Below are positions 18,989 through 27,093 of a stretch of 64,000 nt of DNA, piece by piece. The stretch is taken from the NCBI GenBank assembly GCA_019509785.1, contig JAEKLQ010000038.1:8446-72445 (forward strand), given 5' to 3'. The translations under genes and the position numbers were made by a program. The notes under the pieces are model-generated. The model was not told the origin of the DNA, did no database searches, and saw nothing but the letters and a program-made list of their open reading frames with translations. This stretch comes from Fibrobacterota bacterium (GTDB taxonomy: Bacteria > Fibrobacterota > Fibrobacteria > UBA11236). Position 1 is the stretch's first letter, and each line of letters starts with the position of its first letter.

Positions 18989-20128
18989 ATGTTCACCCGC
19001 ATCCGGATCCGCATACTCGCGATCGTCCTCCTCGCCATCATACCCGCGATGGCCTTGATATGGTATTCCGCCAACGAACGCAAGGAACAGATGTCCCGGG
19101 AAGCCGAGCGCAATACCCTGCGATTGAGCCGCTTCCTGGCGAGCAACCTGGAAAGGGATTTGGCGGAGGGAGAGAGTTTCCTGGCCGCGGCGGCGGAAGC
19201 CTTGCGCGGCGATCATCTTTTGGCCGGAGGATGCTCGGAGGCGCTCCGAGGTTTCCTGGGCGATTCCTCAGTCTATGCCAACGTTGGCCTTTCCGGTCCG
19301 GACGGAAAAATCCTTTGCAGCGGCCGACCATCGGCTTCATTTCCGGGATTGGGAGCCCTGGAATGGTTCCATGGGGCGGATTCGGCCGACGATTTCTCGG
19401 TCGGGTTCGATTTCAACGGTGGCATAAGCCGTGCCCCGTCAATCGTATTGGTCCGACCCGTTTCCGCGGCACATGCGGATGGGAGGATCGGACAGGAGTA
19501 CCTCTTCGCCGTCATGGAGCTCGATTGGCTGAACGAATTGGCGGAAGGCTCGCGTCTGCCTGCCGGATGGGCCATCTCGGTCGTTAACCGAAAAGGCGAT
19601 GCGGTAGCGCGTTTTCCCGACCCCCAGAAATGGGTCGGCAAATCACGGCAGCCTGCCGACGGATTGCGAAACCTGACGGCCCCCGAAGGTACCCGGGTAA
19701 CGCGGGGGATCGACGGCATCAAGAGGCTCTATGCCTACGCCAAGGTGCGGAGGAAAGGCGATCTCATGGTCAACGTCGGGGTGAGCCGGGAAGCCATCCT
19801 GGCGCCCGCCAACCGGGCGCTCCGCGATCAGCTCACGGCCCTCGGGATCGTCGGCATCCTGGCCGTCCTGGCTGCCTGGTTCGGATCGGACGTCTTCCTG
19901 CTCAAGCAAGTGCGGATGTTGATCAACGCCGCCAAGCAACTGGGGGCGGGGAATCTCGCCGCGCGCTCGGGGCTTTCCTACCATAGCGGCGAGCTCGGCG
20001 AGCTGGCCCGGGCCTTCGACGAAATGGCGGAGACGCTGGAATGGCGCAACGCCCAATTACGGGAATCGGAATTCTCCCTTCTCGCTCTCTTGAAACGCAA
20101 GCCGGAATCCGGGGCGAATCCAGAATGA
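18989..20128 (+). CDS. Membrane sensor with Cache-like periplasmic domain and HAMP, no output domain
   Basis: This 379-residue protein has a transmembrane helix at about residues 6-25, a periplasmic region to about 285 and a second helix at about 290-310 (LTALGIVGILAVLAAWFG). A HAMP domain (about 310-365) includes LINAAKQLGAGNLAARSG and GELGELARAFDEMAETL. The periplasmic part resembles dCache sensors (AEGESFLAAAAEAL, LVRPVS, GWAISVVNRKGDAVARFPD). After HAMP only about 15 residues remain, so there is no HisKA, HATPase, GGDEF or methyl-accepting domain. An alternative TTG start lies two codons upstream; no clear ribosome binding site is seen. The stop overlaps the start of the pseudo-receiver gene. 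It probably signals through a separate partner. Confidence 0.75.
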   Translation: MFTRIRIRILAIVLLAIIPAMALIWYSANERKEQMSREAERNTLRLSRFLASNLERDLAEGESFLAAAAEALRGDHLLAGGCSEALRGFLGDSSVYANVGLSGPDGKILCSGRPSASFPGLGALEWFHGADSADDFSVGFDFNGGISRAPSIVLVRPVSAAHADGRIGQEYLFAVMELDWLNELAEGSRLPAGWAISVVNRKGDAVARFPDPQKWVGKSRQPADGLRNLTAPEGTRVTRGIDGIKRLYAYAKVRRKGDLMVNVGVSREAILAPANRALRDQLTALGIVGILAVLAAWFGSDVFLLKQVRMLINAAKQLGAGNLAARSGLSYHSGELGELARAFDEMAETLEWRNAQLRESEFSLLALLKRKPESGANPE

Positions 20129-20556
20129 ATCCATCCGAGCGCCCGGAAATATTATTGATCACGGACGATGCCGCGGACGAGTCCAACGTTTCCCACATCC
20201 TGGGCAAGTACCAGTTCGCCAATTCGTTGGTTAAGCTGCATGGACCGGCGGAGGCGCTCAAGTACTTGGCGGCTCGGGAAGCGCCCGGGAAAAGCCTAGC
20301 GGATCCCGGGCCCGAATTGATCTTGATCGGGGTCCGGGAACCGGGTCCCTCCCGCCTTTCCTGGCTCAAGGAATGGCGGCGCGGCCCCTTGGCCGGGGTC
20401 CCCCTCATTTTTCTCGTGGACTCGACCGAAGCGGAAGCGGAGTTCCGAAAGCTGAATCTCCCGCTTTCGATTTGCGTAACCCGCCCCATCGGGTTTTTCA
20501 AACTTCTGGAAGCCATGCAAAAGCTTCGGATGCGGTGGGTAGTCCTGAAACCGTAG
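20125..20556 (+). CDS. Receiver-like (pseudo-receiver) domain protein
   Basis: This 143-residue stand-alone CheY-like fold resembles the Rcp1 type. The acidic pair is kept (LLITDDAADES, Asp14-Asp15), but the phospho-acceptor position is Gly69 in ELILIGVREPG where D-L-x-x-P-G is expected. The usual Lys-Pro near the C-terminus is Arg-Pro (CVTRPIGFFKLLEAM). Strand 4 (GVPLIFLVDST) keeps a Ser/Thr-like switch region. It therefore probably does not work by Asp phosphorylation. The ATG overlaps the sensor stop as ATGA, showing translational coupling and suggesting a physical or functional pair. A longer upstream start inside the sensor gene is rejected. Confidence 0.7.
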   Translation: MNPSERPEILLITDDAADESNVSHILGKYQFANSLVKLHGPAEALKYLAAREAPGKSLADPGPELILIGVREPGPSRLSWLKEWRRGPLAGVPLIFLVDSTEAEAEFRKLNLPLSICVTRPIGFFKLLEAMQKLRMRWVVLKP

Positions 20557-20583
20557 GGACGGCCGGTATCCGGAATCCGCGAT

Positions 20584-20607
20584 GGCCGACCGGTTTCCGG
20601 TTCGGCC
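20584..20607. terminator. Strong GC hairpin between convergent genes
   Basis: A 10-bp stem (20584-20593 with 20597-20607, one bulged T) with a TTT loop lies between the pseudo-receiver stop and the panE stop. It has no T-run on either side, so it may act as a bidirectional RNA end or only as a stable structure. Confidence 0.35.
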
Positions 20608-20613
20608 GGCCCA

Positions 20614-21555
20614 TCATCCTTCCAGGCGGGACAACTCCCCGAAGAGGTCTTGCATGGCCGGCGCCAGGCCTCCCGCGGCGGCGATGGCCTTTAACGGCTT
20701 CGCGTAAATGGCATCCAATTCCATCGGCCTTCCCGCTTCGCGATCCAATTGCATGCTCGGCTTATAGGGGATCATCTTCTCCGTATCGGCCAACATGCGA
20801 TCCCGGAAGCCGGCGGGCAGACGGCATCCGCAGGCCGCCGCGCCGTCAATCACCTCGTCCATCAAGATGGAAATGCGCTTCCGCGTGGAAGGATCCTTCA
20901 GCAAGGCCGAAGTATCCTTGCCGGTCAAGGCGCACATGCCGTTGAACGGGATATTCCATGCCAGCTTGCGCCAACGCGCATCGCGCCAATCCTCCAGCAG
21001 CTTCACGTCCACGCCCGCGGCCTGGAAATCCTCCGCGACGGCCCGCATCTCCGGCGTGACGCCTTCCGATCCCGAACCGAAGGCGGCCAGGCTTACCGCC
21101 CCGTAGTCGAGATGCTGGATCCATCCCGGCCCGGCCTTGCGCGAGCATAGGAAACACAAACCGCTGAGGACCTTGGCGGCGGGCGCGGCGGCGGAAACCT
21201 CCCGTTCGGGATCCAAGCCGTTCTGCAAGACCAAGGCGATGCCGCCGGGTTTAAGCGCGTATTTCAAGACGCCGGGCAGCAGGCCGTTGGCTGTGGTTTT
21301 CCAGGCGATCACCGCGACATCGGCAGGTTCCAAATCCTCCGCCCGGGACACGGCGTCCACCACCGGCAACCGGAAATCCCCCTTGGGCGAATCGACGCGA
21401 AGGCCATGGGCCCGCACCTGGGCGAAGTCGGTATTCACGAGGAACTGCACCTGGCGGCCGGCTTTCTGCAATAAGGCGCCGTAGTAGCCGCCTACGGCCC
21501 CGGTTCCCAGGATGGAATAGGTCAGGCCCAAGGCCCTGGAGGGATCAGAAGCCAT
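20614..21555 (-). CDS. panE: Ketopantoate reductase family protein (PanE-like)
   Basis: This 313-residue cytosolic NADPH enzyme would reduce 2-dehydropantoate to pantoate in the pathway to CoA. The Rossmann start YSILGTGAVGGYYGALL, the linker VIAWKTTANG, and the catalytic helix RDARWRKLAWNIPFNGMCALTG with its Lys and Asn are all in place. PYKPSMQLDREAGRPMELD matches the substrate-binding Ser/Glu segment of ApbA_C. ATG 21555 is chosen; the frame is open upstream but starts with non-homologous residues. It stands alone (no panB or panC nearby), and the family also holds paralogues with other 2-oxoacid substrates, so the symbol is probable only. Confidence 0.8.
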   Translation of the reverse strand: MASDPSRALGLTYSILGTGAVGGYYGALLQKAGRQVQFLVNTDFAQVRAHGLRVDSPKGDFRLPVVDAVSRAEDLEPADVAVIAWKTTANGLLPGVLKYALKPGGIALVLQNGLDPEREVSAAAPAAKVLSGLCFLCSRKAGPGWIQHLDYGAVSLAAFGSGSEGVTPEMRAVAEDFQAAGVDVKLLEDWRDARWRKLAWNIPFNGMCALTGKDTSALLKDPSTRKRISILMDEVIDGAAACGCRLPAGFRDRMLADTEKMIPYKPSMQLDREAGRPMELDAIYAKPLKAIAAAGGLAPAMQDLFGELSRLEG

Positions 21556-21730
21556 GGAAAACCTCAGCCAAGCCGCCTCGGCAATGCGGAACCAGGGCAA
21601 TGCCCGAAGCCCGAATCGGGGCCAAAGGCGCACAAAACCAGGGCGAACAAGGTAATTCCGGTGAAATTCGAGGGAGCGAAGCTAGGCTGCACTGGGAAAA
21701 ATCTAGCATCTTTATTAACATTACCCGCTC

Positions 21731-21736
21731 TAATAT
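21731..21736 (+). promoter_or_regulatory. Candidate -10 element before rpmG
   Basis: TAATAT lies 55 nt before the L33 start in an AT-rich patch of the intergenic region. No convincing -35 hexamer is present at 16-18 bp, so only the -10 is proposed. Confidence 0.25.
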
Positions 21737-21791
21737 CGGCCCGGCCGGCCGCGGTAAGCGGTAACGCCATCAGGGCTTAAGGAGTTCAGCC

Positions 21792-21974
21792 ATGCCTCAG
21801 ATCAAAGGAAAGCGCGTCGTCGTCACCCTCGAATGCACCGAGGCTCGCGCCGCCGGCTTGCCGCCTTCCCGCTACATGACCACCAAGAACAAGTCCAAGC
21901 AATCGGGCCGCCTCGAGAAGAAGAAGTACAATCCCTTCATGCGGAAGCATACGCTCCACCGCGAAGTGAAGTAA
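21792..21974 (+). CDS. rpmG: 50S ribosomal protein bL33
   Basis: This 60-residue basic protein of the large ribosomal subunit contains [44 protein letters not shown], the standard L33 sequence. It has one Cys only, so it is the zinc-free 'C-minus' type. A short extension (RAAGLPPSR) after the first strand is common in FCB bacteria. AAGGAG lies 8 nt before the ATG. It is not next to secE, nusG or a tRNA as in many genomes; the HIT and HemB genes follow on the same strand. Confidence 0.95.
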   Translation: MPQIKGKRVVVTLECTEARAAGLPPSRYMTTKNKSKQSGRLEKKKYNPFMRKHTLHREVK

Positions 21975-22074
21975 GGTCCCGCGGAGGACGCCCGTCCTCC
22001 GTTTGTCCGGAGTCTCCGCTGCGGATTCTCCGAAAGACTTTCTAGAGGTTCGAACCATCGCCCGGGGTCGGAAC

Positions 22075-22464
22075 ATGGCAACGCTCTTCACCCGCATCAT
22101 CAAGGGGGAAATCCCCTCGGTCAAGATCCTCGAAGACGAACGTTACTTCGCCTTCCTCGACATCCGTCCCATCAACCCCGGCCACACGCTAGTCATCCCC
22201 AAGCTCGAAGTGGATTCGCTTTGGGAGGCGCCGGCGGATCTGTTGGCCGGCATGCTGCCCTTCGCCCAAAAGGTGGCCAAAGCCGTCCAAGCCGCCACGG
22301 GTTGCCTTCGCGTGGGCGTTCTGGTTGCCGGTTTCGAGGTGCCGCATGCGCATATCCATCTCGTGCCCATCGAAGGCGAAGGGGAATTGACCTTCAGCCG
22401 CGCGCGGCCCGCCAAACCCGAGGACCTCCAGGCCATTGGCCAAAAAATCCGGGAGCATTTGTGA
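22075..22464 (+). CDS. HIT-family protein (histidine triad hydrolase)
   Basis: This 129-residue cytosolic protein of the HIT/HINT nucleotide phosphoramidase or Ap4A-hydrolase-like group has the triad PHAHIHLVP at about residues 94-102, with FAFLDIRPINPGHTLVIPK as the conserved N-terminal part. ATG 22075 starts the conserved MATLFTRIIKGEIP; an upstream in-frame start adds 24 unrelated residues. The stop overlaps a GTG that could start hemB, so the genes are in one transcript. Substrate is not deducible. Confidence 0.9.
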   Translation: MATLFTRIIKGEIPSVKILEDERYFAFLDIRPINPGHTLVIPKLEVDSLWEAPADLLAGMLPFAQKVAKAVQAATGCLRVGVLVAGFEVPHAHIHLVPIEGEGELTFSRARPAKPEDLQAIGQKIREHL

Positions 22465-22508
22465 ACCCAAAGAATAACCAGCCCGGCGCGCAAGACGCGT
22501 TGGGCGGG

Positions 22509-23480
22509 ATGCCCCAACGCCCGCGGCGCAACCGCAGGACGGCCTCCATCCGCGCCATGGTCCGGGAAACCGAACTCGCGCCCTCCCACTTCATCCTTCC
22601 GCTCTTCGTGCAGGAAGGCAAGGACCAGCGCACGCCCATCCGTTCCATGCCCGGCGTGGAGCGCCTGAGCCGGGATCTGATCATCAAGGAAGCCAAGCGC
22701 GCGCTTTCCCTCGGCATCGGTTCCGTGGCCCTTTTCCCCGTCATCGCCGAAGCCAAGAAGGATGCCAAGGCTTCCATTTCCGCATCCGACACGGGGCTCT
22801 TGCAGGAAACCGTCCGCGATCTGAAACAAAGCGTGCCCGAGATCACGGTGATCACCGACGTGGCCATGGACCCGTATTCGACCGATGGCCATGACGGCCT
22901 GGTACGGGACGGGCGCATCCTCAACGACGAGACCTTGCCCATCCTGGCGGCCATGGCCTTGGCCCAGGCCCGCGCCGGCGCCGATATCGTGGCCCCGTCG
23001 GACATGATGGACGGCCGCGTGGGGTATCTGCGCCGCGCCTTGGATGAAGCCGGCTTCACCGAAGTGGGCATCCTCGCCTATACGGCCAAGTACGCGTCTT
23101 CCTTTTACGGCCCGTTCCGCGAAGCCCTGGACTCGGCGCCCAAGCATGGCGACAAGAAGACCTACCAGATGGATCCGGCCAATCGGCGCGAAGCGCTGAT
23201 CGAAGCGGAGCTGGACGTGCGCGAAGGCGCGGACATGGTGATGGTCAAGCCCGCCCTCCCCTATCTCGACGTGATCGCCGCCCTCAAGGCGGCCGTGAAC
23301 GTGCCCATCGCCGCCTATCACGTGAGCGGCGAATACGCCATGATCAAGGCCGCCGGCCAATTGGGTTGGCTGGACGCGGAGGCCGCCATGCTGGAATCCC
23401 TGCTTTGCATCCGCCGGGCCGGCGCGGACGCGATCCTGACCTATGCCGCGATGGAAATCGCGCAACGCCTCAACGGCTGA
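22509..23480 (+). CDS. hemB: Delta-aminolevulinic acid dehydratase (porphobilinogen synthase)
   Basis: This enzyme condenses two 5-aminolevulinates to porphobilinogen, the second step from ALA in heme and corrinoid synthesis. The protein has 323 residues, the normal HemB length. Active-site lysines are visible in AYTAKYASSFYGPFR (about Lys194) and MVMVKPALPYLDV (about Lys247, the Schiff base). The metal loop reads TDVAMDPYSTDGHDG with Asp instead of the three Cys of zinc enzymes, so it is the Mg-dependent class. ATG 22509 gives the classic N-terminus (RPRRNRRTASIRAMVRET). A GTG at 22461 overlapping the HIT stop would add 16 residues and has GGGAG upstream, so it remains possible. Confidence 0.95.
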   Translation: MPQRPRRNRRTASIRAMVRETELAPSHFILPLFVQEGKDQRTPIRSMPGVERLSRDLIIKEAKRALSLGIGSVALFPVIAEAKKDAKASISASDTGLLQETVRDLKQSVPEITVITDVAMDPYSTDGHDGLVRDGRILNDETLPILAAMALAQARAGADIVAPSDMMDGRVGYLRRALDEAGFTEVGILAYTAKYASSFYGPFREALDSAPKHGDKKTYQMDPANRREALIEAELDVREGADMVMVKPALPYLDVIAALKAAVNVPIAAYHVSGEYAMIKAAGQLGWLDAEAAMLESLLCIRRAGADAILTYAAMEIAQRLNG

Positions 23481-23548
23481 CGCCGCCCGTTCGCGGCGAA
23501 CCGGTCATCCATTCATGATCAATTCGGCGTAAACCGGACAGGATCATG

Positions 23549-23914
23549 TCAAAGCGATCGGTCATCCTTCCAGACGACCTTTCTACCCGCACTGTGCTCA
23601 TCGAATACGGCGTCGCATTTCCCGTCGCCAAGTCCGCCCAATCCGCCCGAGGGCGCGCAGATATACCGCTGGTTCGCGTCGAATAAAGAGTCGTATTGAT
23701 CGCAACAATCCGAAGAAACCAGGTAGACCTTCGAACCGCCGTGATCGAATTCGATGATCTCGCGGGGCGGGTCGGCCACACGCTCGGCCTTGTATTGCGA
23801 GATCCGGCTTTCCACCCAAGCCGGCAGCGCCTCCGGATCGGATGAAGCTGAATCATCCGCGCAGGAGGATAAGAGTGGAACCAATCCGAGCAAGAAAATG
23901 AGTTTGCGTTTCAC
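23549..23914 (-). CDS. Small lipoprotein, DUF6970-like
   Basis: This 121-residue protein has a short signal and lipobox (LVPLLSSC). The mature domain has PAWVESRISQYK, FDHGGSKVYLVSSDCCDQYDSLFDANQRYICAPSGG and GLGDGKC, a Cys-rich pattern I recall from DUF6970 lipoproteins found widely in Bacteroidetes-like bacteria. Function unknown. I chose GTG 23914, seven bases after GAGG; a TTG one codon upstream is too close to the site. It converges on hemB, with a small hairpin (23481-23498) right after the hemB stop. Confidence 0.7.
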   Translation of the reverse strand: MKRKLIFLLGLVPLLSSCADDSASSDPEALPAWVESRISQYKAERVADPPREIIEFDHGGSKVYLVSSDCCDQYDSLFDANQRYICAPSGGLGGLGDGKCDAVFDEHSAGRKVVWKDDRSL

Positions 23915-24071
23915 CAATCCACCTCGCTTTGTTGCCGGCGTCCGTTGCCGACTAGTCAGGTTTAAGTTAATGAGTGAGATCGTTGGTCAATCTTAAGCCG
24001 GTCGCGGAAATCGCTCTCAATTCCGGAGCGGGGCCGCGCGTGGCGCTGAACCCATTATTTATATTAGTCGC

Positions 24072-24782
24072 ATGCTGACCGACCTCCATTTGCAAAAATA
24101 CCTCGACGGGGAGCTTTCCGAGGAGGACGAGAAGGAACTCGAGGCGCGGCTGGAAAAGGATCCCGATCTGAAGGCCCGCCTGGAAGCCTTGGAAAACCAA
24201 AGCCAGGTGGTGGGTCAGCATGCCTGGCAGCGCTTCCGTAAGGGCCGGCGCTCCCGCCACGGCAGCCGCACGCGTTACACCACCATGCTTCCCGCCCTGT
24301 TGTTCCTGATCGTGGTGCTCTTGGTCGCCAAGCATTGGTTCGCGCGGCCAGGGGAGAATTCCACCTTCATCATGAGCGGGGGAAACGGGAAAAGCGTCGA
24401 AGTGCTGTACGATTCCCCGGCAGGTTGGCGCTATCTGGATAAGGACTACGCCGCCGGGGACAGCCTGACCCTCTCGGTCCGCGATACCGGCGCTTACCAC
24501 GTGGCGGTGGAAGCCGTCTTCGGGACCGGCCAGGATGCCGAGGTGGTCGAGGCATGGCCGGATGCGCCCGAGCGCGTGTACGGCCAGCAAGGGAAGAAGC
24601 CCGTATTCCTGGCGGCCTCGCGGTCCGCGCCGGGCGTGGCTCCCGCGCAAATCGTTGTATTTTATGATGATAAACCGTTGCCGCCGTTGGGCGCCGCGCG
24701 CATTCTGGAAATCTTGTCTTCGCATGGTAACGAACGCGGCGGGATCGAATTCCACTATCAAGTTTTTTCCGCAGGCCGCTGA
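24072..24782 (+). CDS. Single-pass membrane protein, anti-sigma-like N-terminus
   Basis: This 236-residue protein starts with HLQKYLDGELSEEDEKELEARLEKDPDLKARLEALE, which resembles the zinc-finger anti-sigma (RsgI/ChrR-type) helix pair but lacks the Cys and His zinc ligands. A basic stretch and one transmembrane helix (about residues 74-92, LPALLFLIVVLLVAKHWF) follow, then a 140-residue periplasmic beta-rich domain similar in style to DUF4384-like modules. No sigma factor gene is adjacent, so the anti-sigma role is speculative. The ATG has no ribosome binding site; TATATT lies about 12 nt upstream, so the transcript may be nearly leaderless. Confidence 0.65.
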   Translation: MLTDLHLQKYLDGELSEEDEKELEARLEKDPDLKARLEALENQSQVVGQHAWQRFRKGRRSRHGSRTRYTTMLPALLFLIVVLLVAKHWFARPGENSTFIMSGGNGKSVEVLYDSPAGWRYLDKDYAAGDSLTLSVRDTGAYHVAVEAVFGTGQDAEVVEAWPDAPERVYGQQGKKPVFLAASRSAPGVAPAQIVVFYDDKPLPPLGAARILEILSSHGNERGGIEFHYQVFSAGR

Positions 24783-24787
24783 TCATA

Positions 24788-24810
24788 AGAGGGTGTTGTA
24801 CACCCCCTCT
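24788..24810 (+). terminator. Hairpin after the anti-sigma-like gene
   Basis: GGGTGT-TGT-ACACCC with flanking AGAG/CTCT and a two-C bulge lies 5 nt after the stop at 24782. There is no long T-run after it, so termination is only likely. Confidence 0.35.
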
Positions 24811-24901
24811 CACCTTTGGTAAAGTCACGCATCAGCGCGCGAAGCGCTTCCGGCGGCCATTGACGGCGCGGAAAGCGATTTGGTATCTTCAGCCAGCCCC
24901 T

Positions 24902-24923
24902 TTACTGCGCGTTTGGGCAGTAA
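24902..24923. promoter_or_regulatory. Inverted repeat upstream of parE
   Basis: TTACTGC and GCAGTAA are spaced by 8 bp, about 80 bp before the parE start, in a 223-nt gene-free stretch. It could be an operator or an RNA hairpin; no further evidence. The rest of the stretch shows only a lone TACAAT at 24945. Confidence 0.25.
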
Positions 24924-25005
24924 TCAAGCGGGGCCGGGCCGATTACAATGTCCGGGTCCTCCGCCTTAGCCGGCTGGGACCAAACGCATAGGGGATAGAC
25001 CGAGA

Positions 25006-26958
25006 ATGGCCAAGACCGCCGAGAAAGTCGCGAAAAAAGAGCCCAAAGGGGAATCCGGTACTGGCCGTTACGATGAAGACAGCATCAAGACGCTGGATTG
25101 GATCGAGCACATCCGCCTGCGGCCGGGCATGTACATCGGCAAGCTCGGCAACGGCTCTTCTCCGGACGACGGGATCTACGTGCTCTTCAAGGAGATCGTG
25201 GACAACTCCATCGACGAGTTCGTCATGGGGGCGGGAAAGCAGATCGATATCGCCATCGGGGAAGACGGTTCCTGCACGGTGCGCGACTTCGGGCGCGGCA
25301 TTCCGCTCGGCAAGGTCGTCGATGTGGTCTCCAAAATCAATACCGGCGGCAAATACGACGGGGAGGCCTTCAAGAAATCGGTGGGCCTGAACGGCGTGGG
25401 TTCGAAGGCGGTGAACGCTCTGGCCTCGTGGTTCAAGGTGCAATCCTTCCGCGAGGGCCGCGTAAAGACCGCCGTCTTCGAGAAGGGCGTGCTCAAGCAA
25501 GAGGAAAAGGAAAAGCCCACTTCCGAACCCAACGGCACCTTGATCAGCTTCCTGCCCGATCCCGAGCTGTTCCCCAAATACAAATGGGCGGCGGAATTCC
25601 TGGAAGAGCGAATCTTGTACTACGTCTACTTGAATGCCGGCCTCACCATCAATTTCAACGGGCAGAAGTACCTGTCCAAGGCCGGGCTGCACGATCTGCT
25701 GACCCGGCACACCGACGACACCAAGCGCTACCCGATCATCCATTTTAAGGATTCGGACCTCGAGGCGGCCATCACCCACGACAATTCCTACGGCGAGCGC
25801 TATTACTCTTTCGTGAACGGCCAGTTCACGACGGAAGGCGGCACCCACCTGGCGGCCTTCAGGGAAGGCATCATCCGGGCCTGCAAGGACTTCTTCAAGA
25901 AGGAATTCGACGCTTCGGACATCCGCGCCAGCATCGTAGGCGCCATCTCGATCCGCATGCACGAGCCGGTGTTCGAATCCCAGACCAAGACCAAGCTGGG
26001 TTCGACCAACTACGACGAGAAGGGCAACTCGCTGCGCACCTGGATCGTCGATTTCGTGCGCAACAACCTGGAGCAGTACCTCCATAAGAATCCCGAGACG
26101 GCGAAGGAGATGTTGGCGAAGATCCAGCAATCCGAGCGGGAACGCAAGGATATGGCGGGCATCCGCCGCCTGGCCAACGAGCGCGCCAAGAAGGCCAGCC
26201 TGCACAACAAGAAGCTGCGGGACTGCAACATCCACTACAACACGACGCATAAGAAGCGCGAGGATTCCAGCCTCTTCATCACCGAGGGCGATTCGGCCTC
26301 CGGTTCCATCACCAAGGCCCGGGACGTGAACAGCCAGGCCGTATTCAGCCTCAAGGGCAAGCCCCTCAATTGCTACGGCATGACCAAGAAGGTCGTGTAC
26401 GAGAACGAAGAGTTCAACCTTTTGCAGCATGCCCTCAACATCGAGGAAGGCATCGAGGAACTGCGCTACAACCGGGTCATCGTCGCCACCGATGCCGATG
26501 TGGACGGGGCCCATATCCGCCTGCTGCTGTTGACCTTCTTCCTTCAATTCTTCCCGGAGCTCATCAGCCGAGGCCACGTTTACGTTTTGCAAACGCCCTT
26601 GTTCCGGGTACGGAATAAAAAGGAAACGAATTACTGCTACTCCGAAGCGGAGAAGGAAAACGCCTTGAAGAAGCTCGGCCGCAACGCCGAAATCACGCGC
26701 TTCAAAGGACTTGGCGAAATCTCGCCGGACGAGTTCGCCGGCTTCATCGGCAAGGACATCCGCCTTGAGCCGGTCATCCTGCACGGCGACACCAAGGTGC
26801 ACGAGATATTGGAATACTTCATGGGCAAGAATACGCCGATGCGGCGCGACTTCATCATGGAGAACCTGAAGATCGAGGAAGACGTGGTGGAAGACGCCGA
26901 AGCGCTGGTCGCGAGCCGCGCGAACGAGCTTGCGGCAGAGCAGAGTAAAGAAGAGTGA
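25006..26958 (+). CDS. parE: DNA topoisomerase IV subunit B (ParE/GyrB type II topoisomerase ATPase subunit)
   Basis: This 650-residue ATPase subunit powers strand passage with the ParC subunit encoded next. GHKL motifs: [19 protein letters not shown] and [14 protein letters not shown]. The transducer domain follows, and the TOPRIM domain has [11 protein letters not shown] and the metal-binding [18 protein letters not shown] (not EGDSAGGS) and [26 protein letters not shown] are typical of the Bacteroidetes-like ParE group. No GyrB-specific 170-residue insert is seen. The start has a preceding GAGA but no strong ribosome binding site. The 3' end is made of a decamer repeat encoding Lys/Ser/Glu. 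A true gyrB pair is presumably elsewhere. Confidence 0.93.
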   Translation: MAKTAEKVAKKEPKGESGTGRYDEDSIKTLDWIEHIRLRPGMYIGKLGNGSSPDDGIYVLFKEIVDNSIDEFVMGAGKQIDIAIGEDGSCTVRDFGRGIPLGKVVDVVSKINTGGKYDGEAFKKSVGLNGVGSKAVNALASWFKVQSFREGRVKTAVFEKGVLKQEEKEKPTSEPNGTLISFLPDPELFPKYKWAAEFLEERILYYVYLNAGLTINFNGQKYLSKAGLHDLLTRHTDDTKRYPIIHFKDSDLEAAITHDNSYGERYYSFVNGQFTTEGGTHLAAFREGIIRACKDFFKKEFDASDIRASIVGAISIRMHEPVFESQTKTKLGSTNYDEKGNSLRTWIVDFVRNNLEQYLHKNPETAKEMLAKIQQSERERKDMAGIRRLANERAKKASLHNKKLRDCNIHYNTTHKKREDSSLFITEGDSASGSITKARDVNSQAVFSLKGKPLNCYGMTKKVVYENEEFNLLQHALNIEEGIEELRYNRVIVATDADVDGAHIRLLLLTFFLQFFPELISRGHVYVLQTPLFRVRNKKETNYCYSEAEKENALKKLGRNAEITRFKGLGEISPDEFAGFIGKDIRLEPVILHGDTKVHEILEYFMGKNTPMRRDFIMENLKIEEDVVEDAEALVASRANELAAEQSKEE

Positions 26959-26971
26959 AGAAGAGTGAAGA
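26942..26971 (+). repeat. Three tandem decamers across the parE stop codon
   Basis: AGAGTAAAGA, AGAGTGAAGA and AGAGTGAAGA follow each other without gap from 26942 to 26971. The parE stop (TGA 26956-26958) is inside the second unit. The next base run leads directly into the heptamer repeats. Confidence 0.8.
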
Positions 26972-26972
26972 A

Positions 26973-27058
26973 GGGTACAGGGTAAAGGGTTAAGGGTACT
27001 GAAAATGGAAGCAATCGCTCCTCTTAACCCTTTACCCTTTACCCTTTACCCTATACCC
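26973..27058. repeat. Inverted heptamer repeat array between parE and parC
   Basis: Four forward heptamers (GGGTACA, GGGTAAA, GGGTTAA, GGGTACT at 26973-27000) are followed by a 23-nt spacer and five inverted heptamers (TTAACCC, three TTTACCC, TATACCC at 27024-27058). A 16-bp perfect stem forms between 26979-26994 and 27023-27038. It fills most of the 135-nt gap between parE and parC and could be a cruciform, an attenuating hairpin or a dispersed intergenic repeat. Confidence 0.85.
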
Positions 27059-27093
27059 TGTTCCTAACCGAAGAAAAGACCCCGAAGGATAGA

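Noticed and set aside
24072-24782. Anti-sigma factor with zinc finger
   Set aside because: The His/Cys zinc ligands are absent and there is no neighbouring sigma factor, so only a general similarity is reported.
26973-27058. CRISPR array
   Set aside because: Units are contiguous 7-mers without spacers and in inverted orientation; no cas gene is present in the window.
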